From positions 1,935,351 to 1,999,350 of the forward strand of contig BSYO01000014.1 in the NCBI GenBank assembly GCA_033239525.1: a stretch of DNA of 64,000 nt, written 5' to 3'. A program made the translations under genes and the position numbers. This stretch comes from Nepenthes gracilis. Lineage: Eukaryota > Streptophyta > Magnoliopsida > Caryophyllales > Nepenthaceae. Below are positions 34,642 to 45,541 of the stretch, in pieces; position 1 is the first letter of the stretch; the number at the start of each line of letters is the position of its first letter. The notes under the pieces were generated by a model. That model saw only the letters and a list, made by a program, of their open reading frames with translations, was not told the DNA's origin and did not search any database.

Positions 34642-37600
34642 TTTGGGGCTTTCGCGGCATGTGTGTGACGAGCTCCTCCCACAGGAGATAGTACTGTCAA
34701 TCTACAATAGTTAATAAATCAGAGCGAAGCATGAGAGAACACCGCATGCTCCAACAATGGGCGGAACGCCTAGAATCACGATCCAGGCGCCGCCATCCAA
34801 AACAAAAGCATTATCAAACCAAAACAGATAAATAATATGCTGTCATTTTATATTCACAAAAATGTACAACACCTCTCACGGCACAAAACGGCATAGACAT
34901 GCTTTTGGGAGCATTCAAAGGCCCCGTGTGTATAAGAAATCATCTAAATCTACGACTCATCTTGATGATACCCGGATATGGAGTATGCCTTGGGGGACGT
35001 GGAACAGGCCCCTGACCATGACCGACCAAATATCCAATTAATTCCAATTGGTGATAAGCACCGGTGTTCCTCAAATCCAAGAAGCCGACAGGAAAATGAG
35101 GGTCCGCCAAAGAGACGATTCTCTTGCTGAAGTGAATACCCGCTTGGAACCGCTCCTCTAGGGCAGGACCCATCTCCTTAGGGCAGAGCCTTGTCCATAG
35201 CTTGCCTTCGAGCGCCGCAATCCTCTCCATGGCGCTCATGTGCACCAGAGACTTCCTACAGCCTAGCATCGGATGCCGACAAGGCCTGGTCAAGGTAGTT
35301 GGCTCGTGCTTGACTTTGCAACGCGTCCCCAACCACAGCGTTAATGCGGCACTCCATCTTCTCAGCCACTAGATCGGCCTGGGCTCGCATCATGTAGGCA
35401 ATCTAATATCCCTGCAAGACAAGAACTTGTCCAACCCGCGAGGCCCCCTCGTAGGCTGACAAGTGAAAAAGGAGTTAGCAAAGGAAACCGTTAACATCTA
35501 TCCGCATGGTTACGCAATAAACATACCTAGCGAGAGGGACCAACAGACTCAGGGAATGGAGCTGCCCTCAAGGCACCTTGAGGTTCGAGTCGTAGAAATC
35601 TCGGGTGGCTCCACTCCTCAACGGTGACTGCAATGACGTAATCTTCATCGCCATTCTTAGTCCGCATCCTCCCGTCACTGCTCCCCTCTCTGGAGGAGGA
35701 TTCAGGCAAAGGAGAAGATGATGCCTCCCATCCGAAACCAAGTAAAGTTGGGATGTTAATCATGTCTTTGTCAGCCATGGTTGGAGCAGAGGAACTATGG
35801 GAGTAGGTGGGGAGTTGAATCGCAAGAGACACCACTCTTAAATAAGCGAAACTCCCACCAAAAACAACATTACTGCAAAGTTCGAAGTGTGTCGCTTCGG
35901 CGTTAGGTGACACATGTCTTTGCCCGATTGAACCTGCCTACAACTCCATAATGACAGATGTCACATCACGTCATTGAAGATGCACACCACCATTCTGTGA
36001 CGGTCAAAACAAAGTGGTGACCGGTACCGTCGTACAACAACCCCAAACACATGGGACCTGGATTTGAAACTAAGTGGGTCAGGCTGGCCGGCCAGTGTGA
36101 AAAACATAATGGCGGATAATCAAAAAAATTAACACACTTATGAAATGAATTCCCTTTCATTAATTAGGTATTTTATACAAATGCCTAATACGGGGGAAGA
36201 GAAATAAAATGCAAAAATACAACAATGTCCTAGCTAAAGCAGGGGGCCTCTAGAAGGGCATGAGGAACGCTCACATCCACCCTGGGAGAAGTCGATCAGG
36301 ACATCACGTCCCAAAGTTCCGTGACTCATGGGGTCAAGGACGCCTATTGAAAAATCGGGAACCACCACCGTGACAATCTGTTTGCAGATGTGGATACCTT
36401 TCCAAAGCCTAACCTTGAGCGCTTGGCTCACCTCCTCTGGGCCCAGACGGGTGGGCATTTTGTTTTCAAGCGTGATGTTCTTCATTCGAAGTTCACCCAC
36501 CAGCTTCTCAGTTTTGATGGCCCGAGCCTCCAACCTCCCTAACTACTCTTTCAGCTCAAACAGCTCTAACTTGAGGGCAGCATTCTCCTCTCGGTCTTGC
36601 TAGACCTAAGCACTCGAATGGCTCAATAGCTCCATTAGTCAGAAAGTTTCCTCCACCCACTCGTCAATCATTTCGGCCTTTTGGTGTAGGCCTTTCAATA
36701 TAGCATCAATAATTTTCTAATCCTGCAAGCCCAAAAAAAAAGAGAAGAAAAGTTAAACTACGGCGACGGAATAAGAAAAGAAAAGAGTAAGTTTCCTTCG
36801 AAGGAATACTGTGATGAACTTGCGCTTCTTCTTCCTTGTCAGACCAGGCACCTCGGGGCTTTGATGCCAGAGGCCCTTCGAAGGGCCAACCGAAAGGCAA
36901 AGTGGAGCAGCCATAAAGGCTAAGTCTGCCGTGGCCACCATTTCCCCAATAAGGTGGTCCTGCTCCATAGGAAGCTCCACGGAGGCGACATCCAAAATAT
37001 CTATCGCTGCAGGTAACAAGGCGACAGAGAAAGTGATCTCTCCAGCATCCACCAACTTTGCCGGTGCTATCAGCACCAACTCCGCCTGCCCTTCGGCAGT
37101 CTATTCTGCCGACGGTTCAACCAATCGCTCCATAAGCCCTTTGGTGATTGGTTCAGCCGACTCTCCCTCCACCAGCTCAGCCAACGCTGCAGGTGCACTT
37201 GACGATGATGGCTGGACGATTGGCTCCCCGGCGGAGACTCCCATATCGCCTAAATCCAAGAGAATAAAGGGAGTCTCAGTCCAAGACTACTTGTCGACGG
37301 CCGCCAGTCGCACAGCCATGCAAAAATCAAAAGCAGTGGAGGAAGAGGAAGAAAGCGGGGTCGGTGCAACCTGCTTCTGGGAAGGGCCACCAGAAGAATC
37401 CCCCATGTTGAGAGCCCCAACTTCCCTTCTAGGCTAGGCAGAGCTATCAGAAGGATCACTAATAACGAGGGCCCTAGCTTTCCCCTTAGGCTGGGAAGGC
37501 ACCGAGGGCGGAACCTTGACCTTTTGTACCAGCGAGCATGGTTCCCAACAAGTTTGCCTAGCTTCCTCATGGGACACAAGGTGGTCCCTCCTAAATTTAT

Positions 37601-38450
37601 TTGGATGTGCCTGAACCAACTCCAATTGAGGCTCAACCGCTTCCACCTTCGCTGCTGAGGGCCTTCCTGTAAGGACCTTAGGCACGTTACCCCAATCCTT
37701 GGGTACGGGCCAGTCGTCAGAAACTTTCACGTAGAAGAACTTATCTTTTTAATTCTTCATAGACTCGAAGATTACATTACTAATTCGCAACTCTCTAGGG
37801 TGAGCGAGATCCATTCGCCGCTTTGAGTGAACCAGAAGATGACCCTCACCGCCTCTACCATCAGCATCCTTGAATGGTGGCAAAAGAAAATACAGAGCAA
37901 GCACAAGTAACACACAACATTTACATAAAACCTTGCAATGGGGATGTCCAGGGCTCGGAAGATGTGGAGCAGCTCCTCGAGGATAGGAAGATGAAGCCCA
38001 CTTCGCAAATGAGCTTTGTAAACAATATAATTATCGTGTTTCCCTAAAACAACGAACATGATGGAAAGCAGGATGTTGTACTACATGTATAAGGCTCTGT
38101 TATCGCTGGGACTAAGAACGGAGCAAGTCGCATTTACAGTAGGCCCATGGAAGCAAGAAAATTAAGGGTAGTGGAGTAATAGTCGAAGAGAAGCAAGAGA
38201 AGAAGGAAGAGAAGTGCCTCTTTTTCTGATTGGGACTAGTCCCGTCTTTTATTTCGGTCACTTGTGGATGGCAGCCTCTTCTTATGACAAGCTTATGCTT
38301 CATCTTGATGTGCAGCTATTTCGCTCGAGGGTCCGGTCGAGAGGGTCTTTGAAGTTGGCCTACCTTCTTATTTATTCCTCCCTTCCCCCTTTCCATTACT
38401 GTTGTCTCGTTGTACATTGGCTGCTGAAGGTTGTGTAACTTGTAAGGAGA
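34642..38450 (-). pseudogene. Degenerate antisense ORF region of a Tat-type element
   Basis: Minus-strand fragments read in order from about 38059 to 34940 (HLPILEELLHIFRALDIPIA, DDWPVPKDWGNVPKV, and so on). The style matches extra antisense ORFs reported in Tat/Retand-like elements between pol and the 3' LTR. Two segments (36233-36533 and 34940-35332) are related to each other: each has a (R)LGPEE / (R)LCPKE start followed by a GIHI/GIHF and a PDFS/PHFP block. Frames are broken. Function unknown. Confidence 0.5.
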
Positions 38451-38662
38451 AGGTTAATGAGAAAAGTTGCAACTGTTTACGTGAACAATTCTTCCATTTC
38501 CTTTCTTTTCTTTCGTCGTTGTGCACATCTTGTTATTTATGTTGTCGTTACTATTAATATTTTGTGCTCTAAAACGGCCGAGGAGCTGGGGTCTTGACCA
38601 AGCAGCCCGTCATACGGATCGGTTGCAATTTTGAAGTAGGGATGGGCCGATCAAAAAAGAAG

Positions 38663-38823
38663 GTTGATCGGCTTCGTTGACCAAGTTGTTTGAATCCGGA
38701 GAGAAAGCAGAGCCAGAATAGCAGTCAACTAGCTTCGCTGACCAGATCGCTTGAATCCGGAAAGAGAGCGAAACCAGGATAGCGGTTGACCGATTTCATT
38801 GACCGACTGGAATCCGAAAAATA
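38663..38823. repeat. 61-bp tandem repeat, about 2.7 units
   Basis: Units read (G)GTTGATCGGCTTCGTTGACC ... GAATCCGGAGAGAAAGC and recur near 38725 and 38785 with substitutions. They sit downstream of the minus-strand Tat integrase, as 3' UTR repeats do. Confidence 0.75.
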
Positions 38824-39059
38824 AGTAGAGTGGCCATGATGTATTGTTTGATTCTGCCGCCAGTTGGGCACTCAATGAGTCGTTGAGCCGCTTGGGGACT
38901 CAAACTTCTCCGTCGTTTCGCGCCACATGTCATTGCAAAAGTCGGTTGTAATCCCAGCAATAAATGCGATGAGAGATTTGGCTTCACCTTGTTTTCTTAG
39001 GGTTCGGCATGTGTCCGTTATGATTGTCACGCCTTTTCAAGGTGCTGCTTCGTTTTGGC

Positions 39060-39440
39060 GGTGAGGAACGTTATAAACTCTGAGAGGCCAGTCGGGCTGA
39101 GAATGTTGAGCCCTCATTGCGCGAATGGCCAAGGTGCCTAAAGCACCCTCAGCTTCATGGGCGGTTAATGGTGGAGATTGCCATGGATTTGGCAATTTTT
39201 GTACCTCTTCACAAAATCTATGGTATCATTCTTTATGGTTGGCCAGTATGTCCCTAGTGCATCACCTTAAAAGTAAGGTTCTTACTGTCAATGTAAGGCA
39301 TCAGAAGTATGGGGTCGAGTACCCGCAACGGTATAGCTTTTCATCTATAATGGTATACCAGCCGGCTGTCTTCTTTACATGCTTAGCCTCATCCGGCTTC
39401 TCGGGCAAGGATCCGTCTGTGAGGTATCTCCGGTAGGACA
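39060..39440 (-). pseudogene. Tat integrase N-terminal fragment
   Basis: It contains YLTDGSLPEKPDEAKHVKKT and AGWYTIIDEKLYRCGYSTPY, the linker and N-terminal portion before the HHCC finger in Ty3 integrases. Stops follow. Confidence 0.65.
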
Positions 39441-39590
39441 ACATCTAGTTCTCGCTATCGGCAACCTACACGCCTCTTGCTCTTCTATGCTGGGAGTGTT
39501 TAGCATTTCCAGCATATCCCTTGAGTACTACTCCGGATTTTTGGCCGCCCCCGCCCTTATAAACTAGTCAGCCTTCCCGTTTTCAGCCCT

Positions 39591-39908
39591 TTAGATGTGA
39601 GCCAGGTTGAATTTGTCAAACCTTTGGATCACACTTTTTGCCTTAGCCAAGTATTTGTCCAGTAGAGGGTTGGACGCCTCGAAACTACTATGGATCTGGT
39701 CAATGACTAACTCTGAATTACTGTAGACAGTCAAGCGTCTGGTTGAGCACTCCTTAGTGAGTTGCAATTGTGCAAGCAGGGTTTCGTATTTGGCCACATT
39801 ATTGGTTGCCGGGAAACCAAGCTTCAATGAGTATTTTATTTTGAACCCGTCAAGGGTCCTGAGAACTACTCCGGCCCCATTGCCCAAATTTGTTGATGAG
39901 CCATCCAC
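39591..39908 (-). pseudogene. Second (archaeal-like) RNase H domain of the Tat element
   Basis: A 105-codon frame reads STNLGNGAGVVL, TNNVAKYETLLAQL and YSNSELVIDQI. Family members have the catalytic Glu at NNEAE and Asp at YSDS; here these are Lys (VAK) and Asn (YSNS), so the domain is probably catalytically dead. Stop-free length is otherwise good. Confidence 0.8.
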
Positions 39909-40271
39909 GTGAAGGACCTAGTTTGGTGCTTCAACATTGTGGTCGGCATTGCTAGCGTAGTCCGCATCGGGTATTGGGGTCATAGTCTTGACGATAAAGT
40001 TGGCCAACGCTTGCCCGTTGATGGCCGGCCGTGGTCTAAATTCAATGTCGAACTCTCCAAATTTGATAAACCACTTAACCAACCGCCCCGAAACATTCGA
40101 CTTTTGCAGGATTCCCTTTAATGGCTTGTCGGTCAGGACGATTATACTGTGAACTTAGATGTAGGGCCACAATTTTCAAATCGAGAAAATGAGTGCCAAC
40201 GCAATCTTCTCAACGTGGGGGTAACATGTCTCAATGCCGGTTAACGTTTTGCTTACGTAGTAAAATGGCCG

Positions 40272-40470
40272 CTACGCGTTAGCCTCCTCGAGTATCAAGA
40301 CGGAGCTCAGTGCCACCTCTGAAATAGCCAAGTACAAATACAGCTCTTCGCCCTCTCTTGGTAATGTTAGGAGAGGTGGGCTAGTCAGGTACTTCTTTAG
40401 TTCGTCAAAGGCGACCTTATATTTTACAGTCCATTGAAATCCGTTCGCTTTTGTCCCCCTCAAGGCCTTG
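40272..40470 (-). pseudogene. First RNase H / RT connection fragment
   Basis: It reads GFQWTVKYKVAFDELKKYLT and PPLLTLPREGEELYLYLAIS, the RT-RNase H connection of Ty3 elements (usual F.W...C..AF..LK..L..PP.L..P..GE.L.LYLA). Confidence 0.75.
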
Positions 40471-40499
40471 AAAAAAGGAAGGTATTTGTCACTAACCTT

Positions 40500-41300
40500 A
40501 GCCAGAAAAGCAGGAGAGGGTTGCTAGTCTTCTGGTCAACCTCTAGACATCCTTCACATTTCGCGGTTGGGTCATGTCCACGAAAGCTTTGATCTTCTAT
40601 GGGTTTATCTTGAATCCCCATTGAGAGACGACAAAATCTAAAAAATTTTCAGAGGATACCCTAAAGACACACTTAGTGGGGGTTGAGCTTTATTTGGTGT
40701 GCCCAGAGTACCTCAAAGGTTTCGACGAGATCGTGAATATGGTCGTTGGTGGTTTTACTCTTGACGAGTATGTCGTCGACATGCACCTCAATGTTTCAGC
40801 CAATCTACTTCTCGAACATTTTACTCATGAGTCTTTGATATGTAACACCTGTGTTCTTCAATTGGAAGGGTATGACCTTATAGTAGTAGGTTCTCTGGTC
40901 AGTCATGAAGGAAGTATGCTCATCATCTTATAGGCTCATCTAGATCTGGTTGTAACCTGAGTAGGTATCCATGAAACTTCGTAATTTTTGCAGAAGTAGA
41001 GTCCATCAGTAGGTCGATCCTTGGCAATGGGAAGCTATCATTTGGGCAGGCCTTATTGATGTCGGTGAAATCGACACACATTCGCCACTTTCCATTATTT
41101 TTCTTAATGAGGATGACGTTGGAGAGCCAGTCCGGATATTGGACCTCCATTACGAATCCAACGTCCTGTAGCTTTTTTACTTCCTCTCGAATGGTACCAG
41201 TTTCTCAATAGAATGGTTCTTCTACTTTTACCTAATGGGCTTACGGTAGGGATCGAAATCTAATTTGTGGACCATTACTCTGGTCGAGATCCCAGGCATA
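40500..41300 (-). pseudogene. Reverse transcriptase domain of the Tat element
   Basis: The frame at 41150-40923 has YPDWLSNVILIKKNNGKWRM and CVDFTDINKACPNDSFPLPR. A shifted frame near 40770 has VHVDDILVKSK, the catalytic VDD intact. A frameshift lies between the two parts. Confidence 0.8.
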
Positions 41301-41541
41301 TCAATGGGTGTCCATATGAAGACATCTGCATTATGCCTTAAAAAGCTGATTAGTTGATCGCATATGGGTCCAGTGAGGACGCCTCCTATCTGCACGCATT
41401 TATCTGAGTTATTCAGATTCAAAGATACAAGGTCGGTGACCTCGTCAGACTATGCCTGTTGTAGAGTTGTTTTGTTTCGATGGTCAGGTCATATGCCGGT
41501 TGGTCGACGCCGTTTGGGACAACTTGGGACAAGTAGTACGT

Positions 41542-41730
41542 TCAACTAGTTACTTGGTCATCCAATACTTCGCCAATACCGCATGCTGTCGAAAATTTTA
41601 TTTTCAGATGGAGTATTGACGTTACAATGCCAAATGCCACCAAGCATGGTTGGCCGAGTGTGACATTGTATACGGAAGATAGGTCGACAACCAGGAAGGC
41701 GAGCATGCGGCTCACTGTCTTAGGGTACAT
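41542..41730 (-). pseudogene. Protease-side fragment of the Tat element
   Basis: DLSSVYNVTLGQPCLVAFG and HLKIKFSTACGIGEV match the block after the protease of Tat elements (usual YNAILGRPWL...HL.MKFPT..G). Confidence 0.65.
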
Positions 41731-42440
41731 ACCTAAAGTGACCTCTGGTCATATTGTCCATTGGATGGTTACTAACTAATTGTCCAATCTGTATAGTGGT
41801 CTTTCTGTCAGTTTTAGTTGACTCTTTGTTAGTCCCAATTTGAAATAAGTATCAAAGTAAAACAAATCACGAGAACTTCTATTATTAATGAAGACGTGTT
41901 TCAATTGATAATCTAAGATACTGTCCGACACGAGTGTAGATCAACTAGGGGGTCAGTATGGAGGAGATTACATGTATTATATTATTGTTACTAAAACTAA
42001 TGACATCATCCCCCACCCTCTGCTTCTTGTGCTCTGTTGGTTTCTCCTACCATTTCACGTGATAAGCCTTGAGCGGCTTGGTGGTCACCATGTTGACCAC
42101 CCTTGCTATGACTAGTTCCTCAGCTGCTACTGCTCGGGCCTGTCCTCGCCTGAGGGACTGGAATCCTATCTCGGGTTCCTAAGGAATTTGGTGATGTGGC
42201 CCCAGCAAATCAGCTCATCAATCCATTTTTGTAAAGTCTGATAGTCTTCTGTGCTATGGCCTAAAAATTGATGAAAATTATAGTATTTTGTCGAGTCTCC
42301 TCCTTCTAGGTTCTTCATTGGCTTTGACTATTTGATGAACTTCTCCTCCCGAATTGCATGAGGACGTTTGCTTGTGAGTCATTTAATAGAGTCAAGTTAA
42401 TGAGCCTGAACTCCTAGTGCACAGGCGGCTCAATTTTGGG

Positions 42441-43030
42441 CTACTTTCTTCGGGGGATGTCATGGCGCCCATTCTTCCTCTTTTCATCCGCCGACATGGA
42501 GTGAGGATGGTTAGCCTGCTCTAGGTGTTTTGCCTCATTGGCCTCCGCCGCTGCTATATAAGCCCTAGCGATGGACTCAGTCTCCCAGAAGGTTTGCATG
42601 TCCTTGTAGGTCAGGTGCTTGAAAAAGTCACCCGGACCTAGAGTAGAAATAAAATTGCTTAGCTTCACCTCATCGGTGAGCTTGGGTATTTTTCTAGCCT
42701 CTGCGGCGAAATGCTCCAAGAACTTCTTAAAATTCTGGCCTGACCTCTGCTTAACGTGGGCGAGGTCCACGACTGCTTTTCTTCATGGCGGCTGAAAGCA
42801 TATTGAGCCATAAAGTTATCAGCAAGATCCCAAAAACTCTGGATAGAATTTATAGGGAGCCGATAAAACTAAATCCTAGCGTCCCCCTTCAAAGTGATGG
42901 GGAAGCACTGGTACATGGAAGCTTCCTTTAGGCCCTGAAAGTTAAGTAAAGTACGGAAGTGATTGAAATGATCCATTGGATCAATGCTTTCATCATAAGA
43001 TTTCAGGGCTGGCATTTTGAATTTTGGTGA
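42441..43030 (-). pseudogene. Gag of the Tat element
   Basis: FQGLKEASMYQCFPITLKGD (near 42900), FWDLADNFMAQYA and then MDLAHVKQRSGQNFKKFLEH (42441-42770) follow the Retrotrans_gag order. An internal stop and a frameshift separate the parts. Confidence 0.75.
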
Positions 43031-43265
43031 CAGTGGTTGGGTTTAAATCTCCATGCTGAAAGGAGATCTTTTCAGATCGGTCGAGTGTTCGCTAGCTTCC
43101 CCTTTGAATGCACGGTTCTAGATCTTTTGGACCTTCTCCTCCACCCGTGAGGAGGTTGCGGACCTCTTTGCGTTGAGGTTGCAGACCTCTTTGAGCTATT
43201 GGGATGTGATTACTTCTGGACTGGTTGCTGCTTTGGGTTGGATCGCTTTAGTTGCTCCCGTCAAT

Positions 43266-43543
43266 TTTATATTAACAGCCAATTTTAAAAATAAAAATTA
43301 TTAACAAATCATATTTTCGTATAATAAATAACTATTATTTAAATATTTTTTTAATAATATTTTTATCTAAATATTAGTTTTTATTAAGCCAAATTTCATT
43401 CATTGTCAATCACAAATAATTTTGGGCTGAACTAACTTAGTGATTGTAATTTTATTTAATTAATTGTGAAAAAAATTAAAACAAATATAACAAATACATT
43501 TTTATCTCAACTGTTTGATAAAAAAAGCAAAAAGATATGATTT
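43266..43543. other. AT-rich junction, no gene seen
   Basis: AT-rich DNA with repeated (A/T)AAATATT words between the Tat gag and LTR-like element B. No primer-binding site. Confidence 0.5.
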
Positions 43544-44521
43544 TGATGCGTCTCTGGATCCGAATTTTGAACAAATTCGAATGATCCTCTTGTCGTGGTT
43601 CCGACTCCGTTCCCTGAGTTGGATCATGCACACCACTAAACAGAACATGGGTCAGTGTGCCAATGGAAAATTATTCCACCGAAAACACTTCGACGCTCAA
43701 GTCAATAAAACAGTCTTCAAAAGAATGAAACTGAAATTGAGAGAAATAGAGTGACAAAGTGCGTTTCCCAGATGAAAGAGAGACGAGGAAGCTTTCCTGA
43801 ATCTGGGAGGTGGGAAGGCAGTAAACGGCCGTGAGAGGCGCACTTGTTTGCCTTAGGGTTGATAGTGAATGTGTTTGGAGTAGCAGAAAAGCTCTAACAA
43901 TGTTGTGGGTTTTACTGACAGATAAAGGAATTCACTGAGAGCACTTGTGTTGTATTTCAGAAGGCGTATGTATAAGGAGTCGAAAGCGTGCGTGATTGGG
44001 CGTCGTTGAATTAAATAATGATTGAGGGCTTATTAATGGTGGAGGGATGATCCTTCCCTTTGGAAGGAGAGATCCCCAATAATTCTTAGGTATTGCCTTT
44101 GGGAATCTGGGTTGACAACCTGAAGGATATTTTCATCTAAATATTCCAAAGGCGCTTTTCCTTACAGGCATGTTCTTTATTTGGAGGCCAGGTTGGAAAA
44201 AGATTTAGAGAAATCGGCACCTTCCTTATATGGGAGGTGCAATATTGTCAATATCTTTTTGGTGCCAAATTTGGGATCGTGGGCGTCTGCGGAGAAGCCG
44301 ATTCTTTGCCTTTAATGGATTACGGGCTCAAATGGACCAAGCCCATTACTGTAGAAAAGCCTTCTTTGGGCCTAAAGTGCAGCACGCGGACGGTGAACGT
44401 TGGAGTTGACCGTTTGCATGCGCGTTGACCGTCCCGGGCCTTTTAGCTCTTAGGCCATTTTAACATGGGTCGTTAAAGTGTTGGCCAAAGTGTTGACTTT
44501 TTGAAAAATTGGTATCTTGCA
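43544..44521 (-). mobile_element. Tat-type LTR-like element B (-)
   Basis: Reverse-complement homolog of element A (27632-28552). Shared minus-strand words include GGATCCAGAGACGCATCA, ACTTGAGCGTCG, CTAAGGCAAACAAG and CACGGCCG, and TTCACCGTCCGCGTGCTG. On the minus strand it begins TGCAAGATACC and ends GACGCATCA. The flanks share TGATTT with a one-base offset (43538-43543 and 44523-44528), an imperfect duplication. Confidence 0.65.
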
Positions 44522-45541
44522 TTGATTTAAAAGGAAAAAAATCTAAAAATAGTTATTTTAAATTTTTTTTACTATTAGTTTAAGATTTTAATAAATATTA
44601 ATATTATAATTTTTTTAAAAAATATCGTATCTTAAAATTTTGATATTTGAAATTTTTATTGCCACTAGGTAGGATCCCTGCATCTACCAAACTTCCTCTT
44701 CCGCCACGTGGAAGCATTCAACTCGTCCACGTGTTGAAGCTGGACTTGCTTGCCTTGTTCCATCCGTCATAGAACAGAGAGAGAGAGAGAGAGGACCGTG
44801 AGAGCGACGTTGGCAGGCGAGTAAATGCCGCCATGAAGATAGCTTAAAACCCTAACCTTTTCCATTTCTTTATTTGAATCTCTCTCTCTCTCTCGTTCCT
44901 TAGTGGAAGCTTACTCAGTCGCACCCATTTTCTCCTATTCCAAATTCTCTCTTCCTCTCTCTTAAAGTAAATGCTGCCTGATTTCCGTCCCGAAAAGTGA
45001 AGCTCGGCACCAAAAAGTCATACATGTATCAACCTTTTCGGCGAATTTTGATTTTGGAGTATCAATTCTTCTCTTTGCATATTGCGCCAACTTCGCTGCA
45101 AAATCTAATATCACAACTCATTATTTCTCTCCCTCTCTGATCGTCAACGCCGAAGGGTTTTTTATCTTGTGGGTTGTGGATGTTGGGGTGTTAAATTCGT
45201 TTAATATCGGAAACTTTCCTTGGATCTGTTACTTTTAAAGAATCGCCTCATTTTTTGATTGAATTTGCTGATTAGGGGGTTCATTGTTTTTGCTTCTCAT
45301 GTTTAATTTTGTGTCATTGTTTAAATTACCGGTCAATTTCAAGACTAGACCTCCTTTCGTGTATTCTATTTCCTGTATCTTCCTCCCTTCTGATGTTTTC
45401 TTCATATTTTATTTCAACTGTTCCCGTTTTCGCCTAAAAATTTGATTCGTGCTGTCGGGGCATCGACCTCCTTTGTTGTGGAAGAATTCTGATTACTTGT
45501 TGATTGAATCCGTGGGTCGAGAGCGGGTGATTGTGTTGAAA
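44522..45541 (+). promoter_or_regulatory. Upstream and 5' UTR region of the F-box/RCC1 gene
   Basis: AT-rich DNA to about 44670, then the sequence typical of a plant 5' leader. Contains a (GA)n tract at 44778-44794 and a (TC)n tract near 44880-44896, common in plant promoters and leaders. No definite TATA box. The transcription start is not visible. Confidence 0.4.

Larger units (their letters stand above)
38824..43265 (-). mobile_element. Minus-strand Tat-type Ty3/gypsy element, gag-pol
   Basis: Reading right to left the minus strand shows gag, protease, RT, RNase H, a second RNase H and the start of integrase, the layout of Tat/Ogre elements. All parts have frameshifts or stops. The 5' side ends at an AT-rich junction near 43265; no PBS was found. 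Confidence 0.8.

Noticed and set aside
36931..37437. 168-codon plus-strand ORF rich in Ser/Ala
   Set aside because: It is the mirror of the degenerate antisense ORF of the Tat element; the minus strand has the family-like text (DDWPVPKDWG).
45449..45541. Upstream start for the F-box/RCC1 protein
   Set aside because: In frame, but the 31 extra residues have no family features; the conserved F-box begins just after the ATG at 45542.
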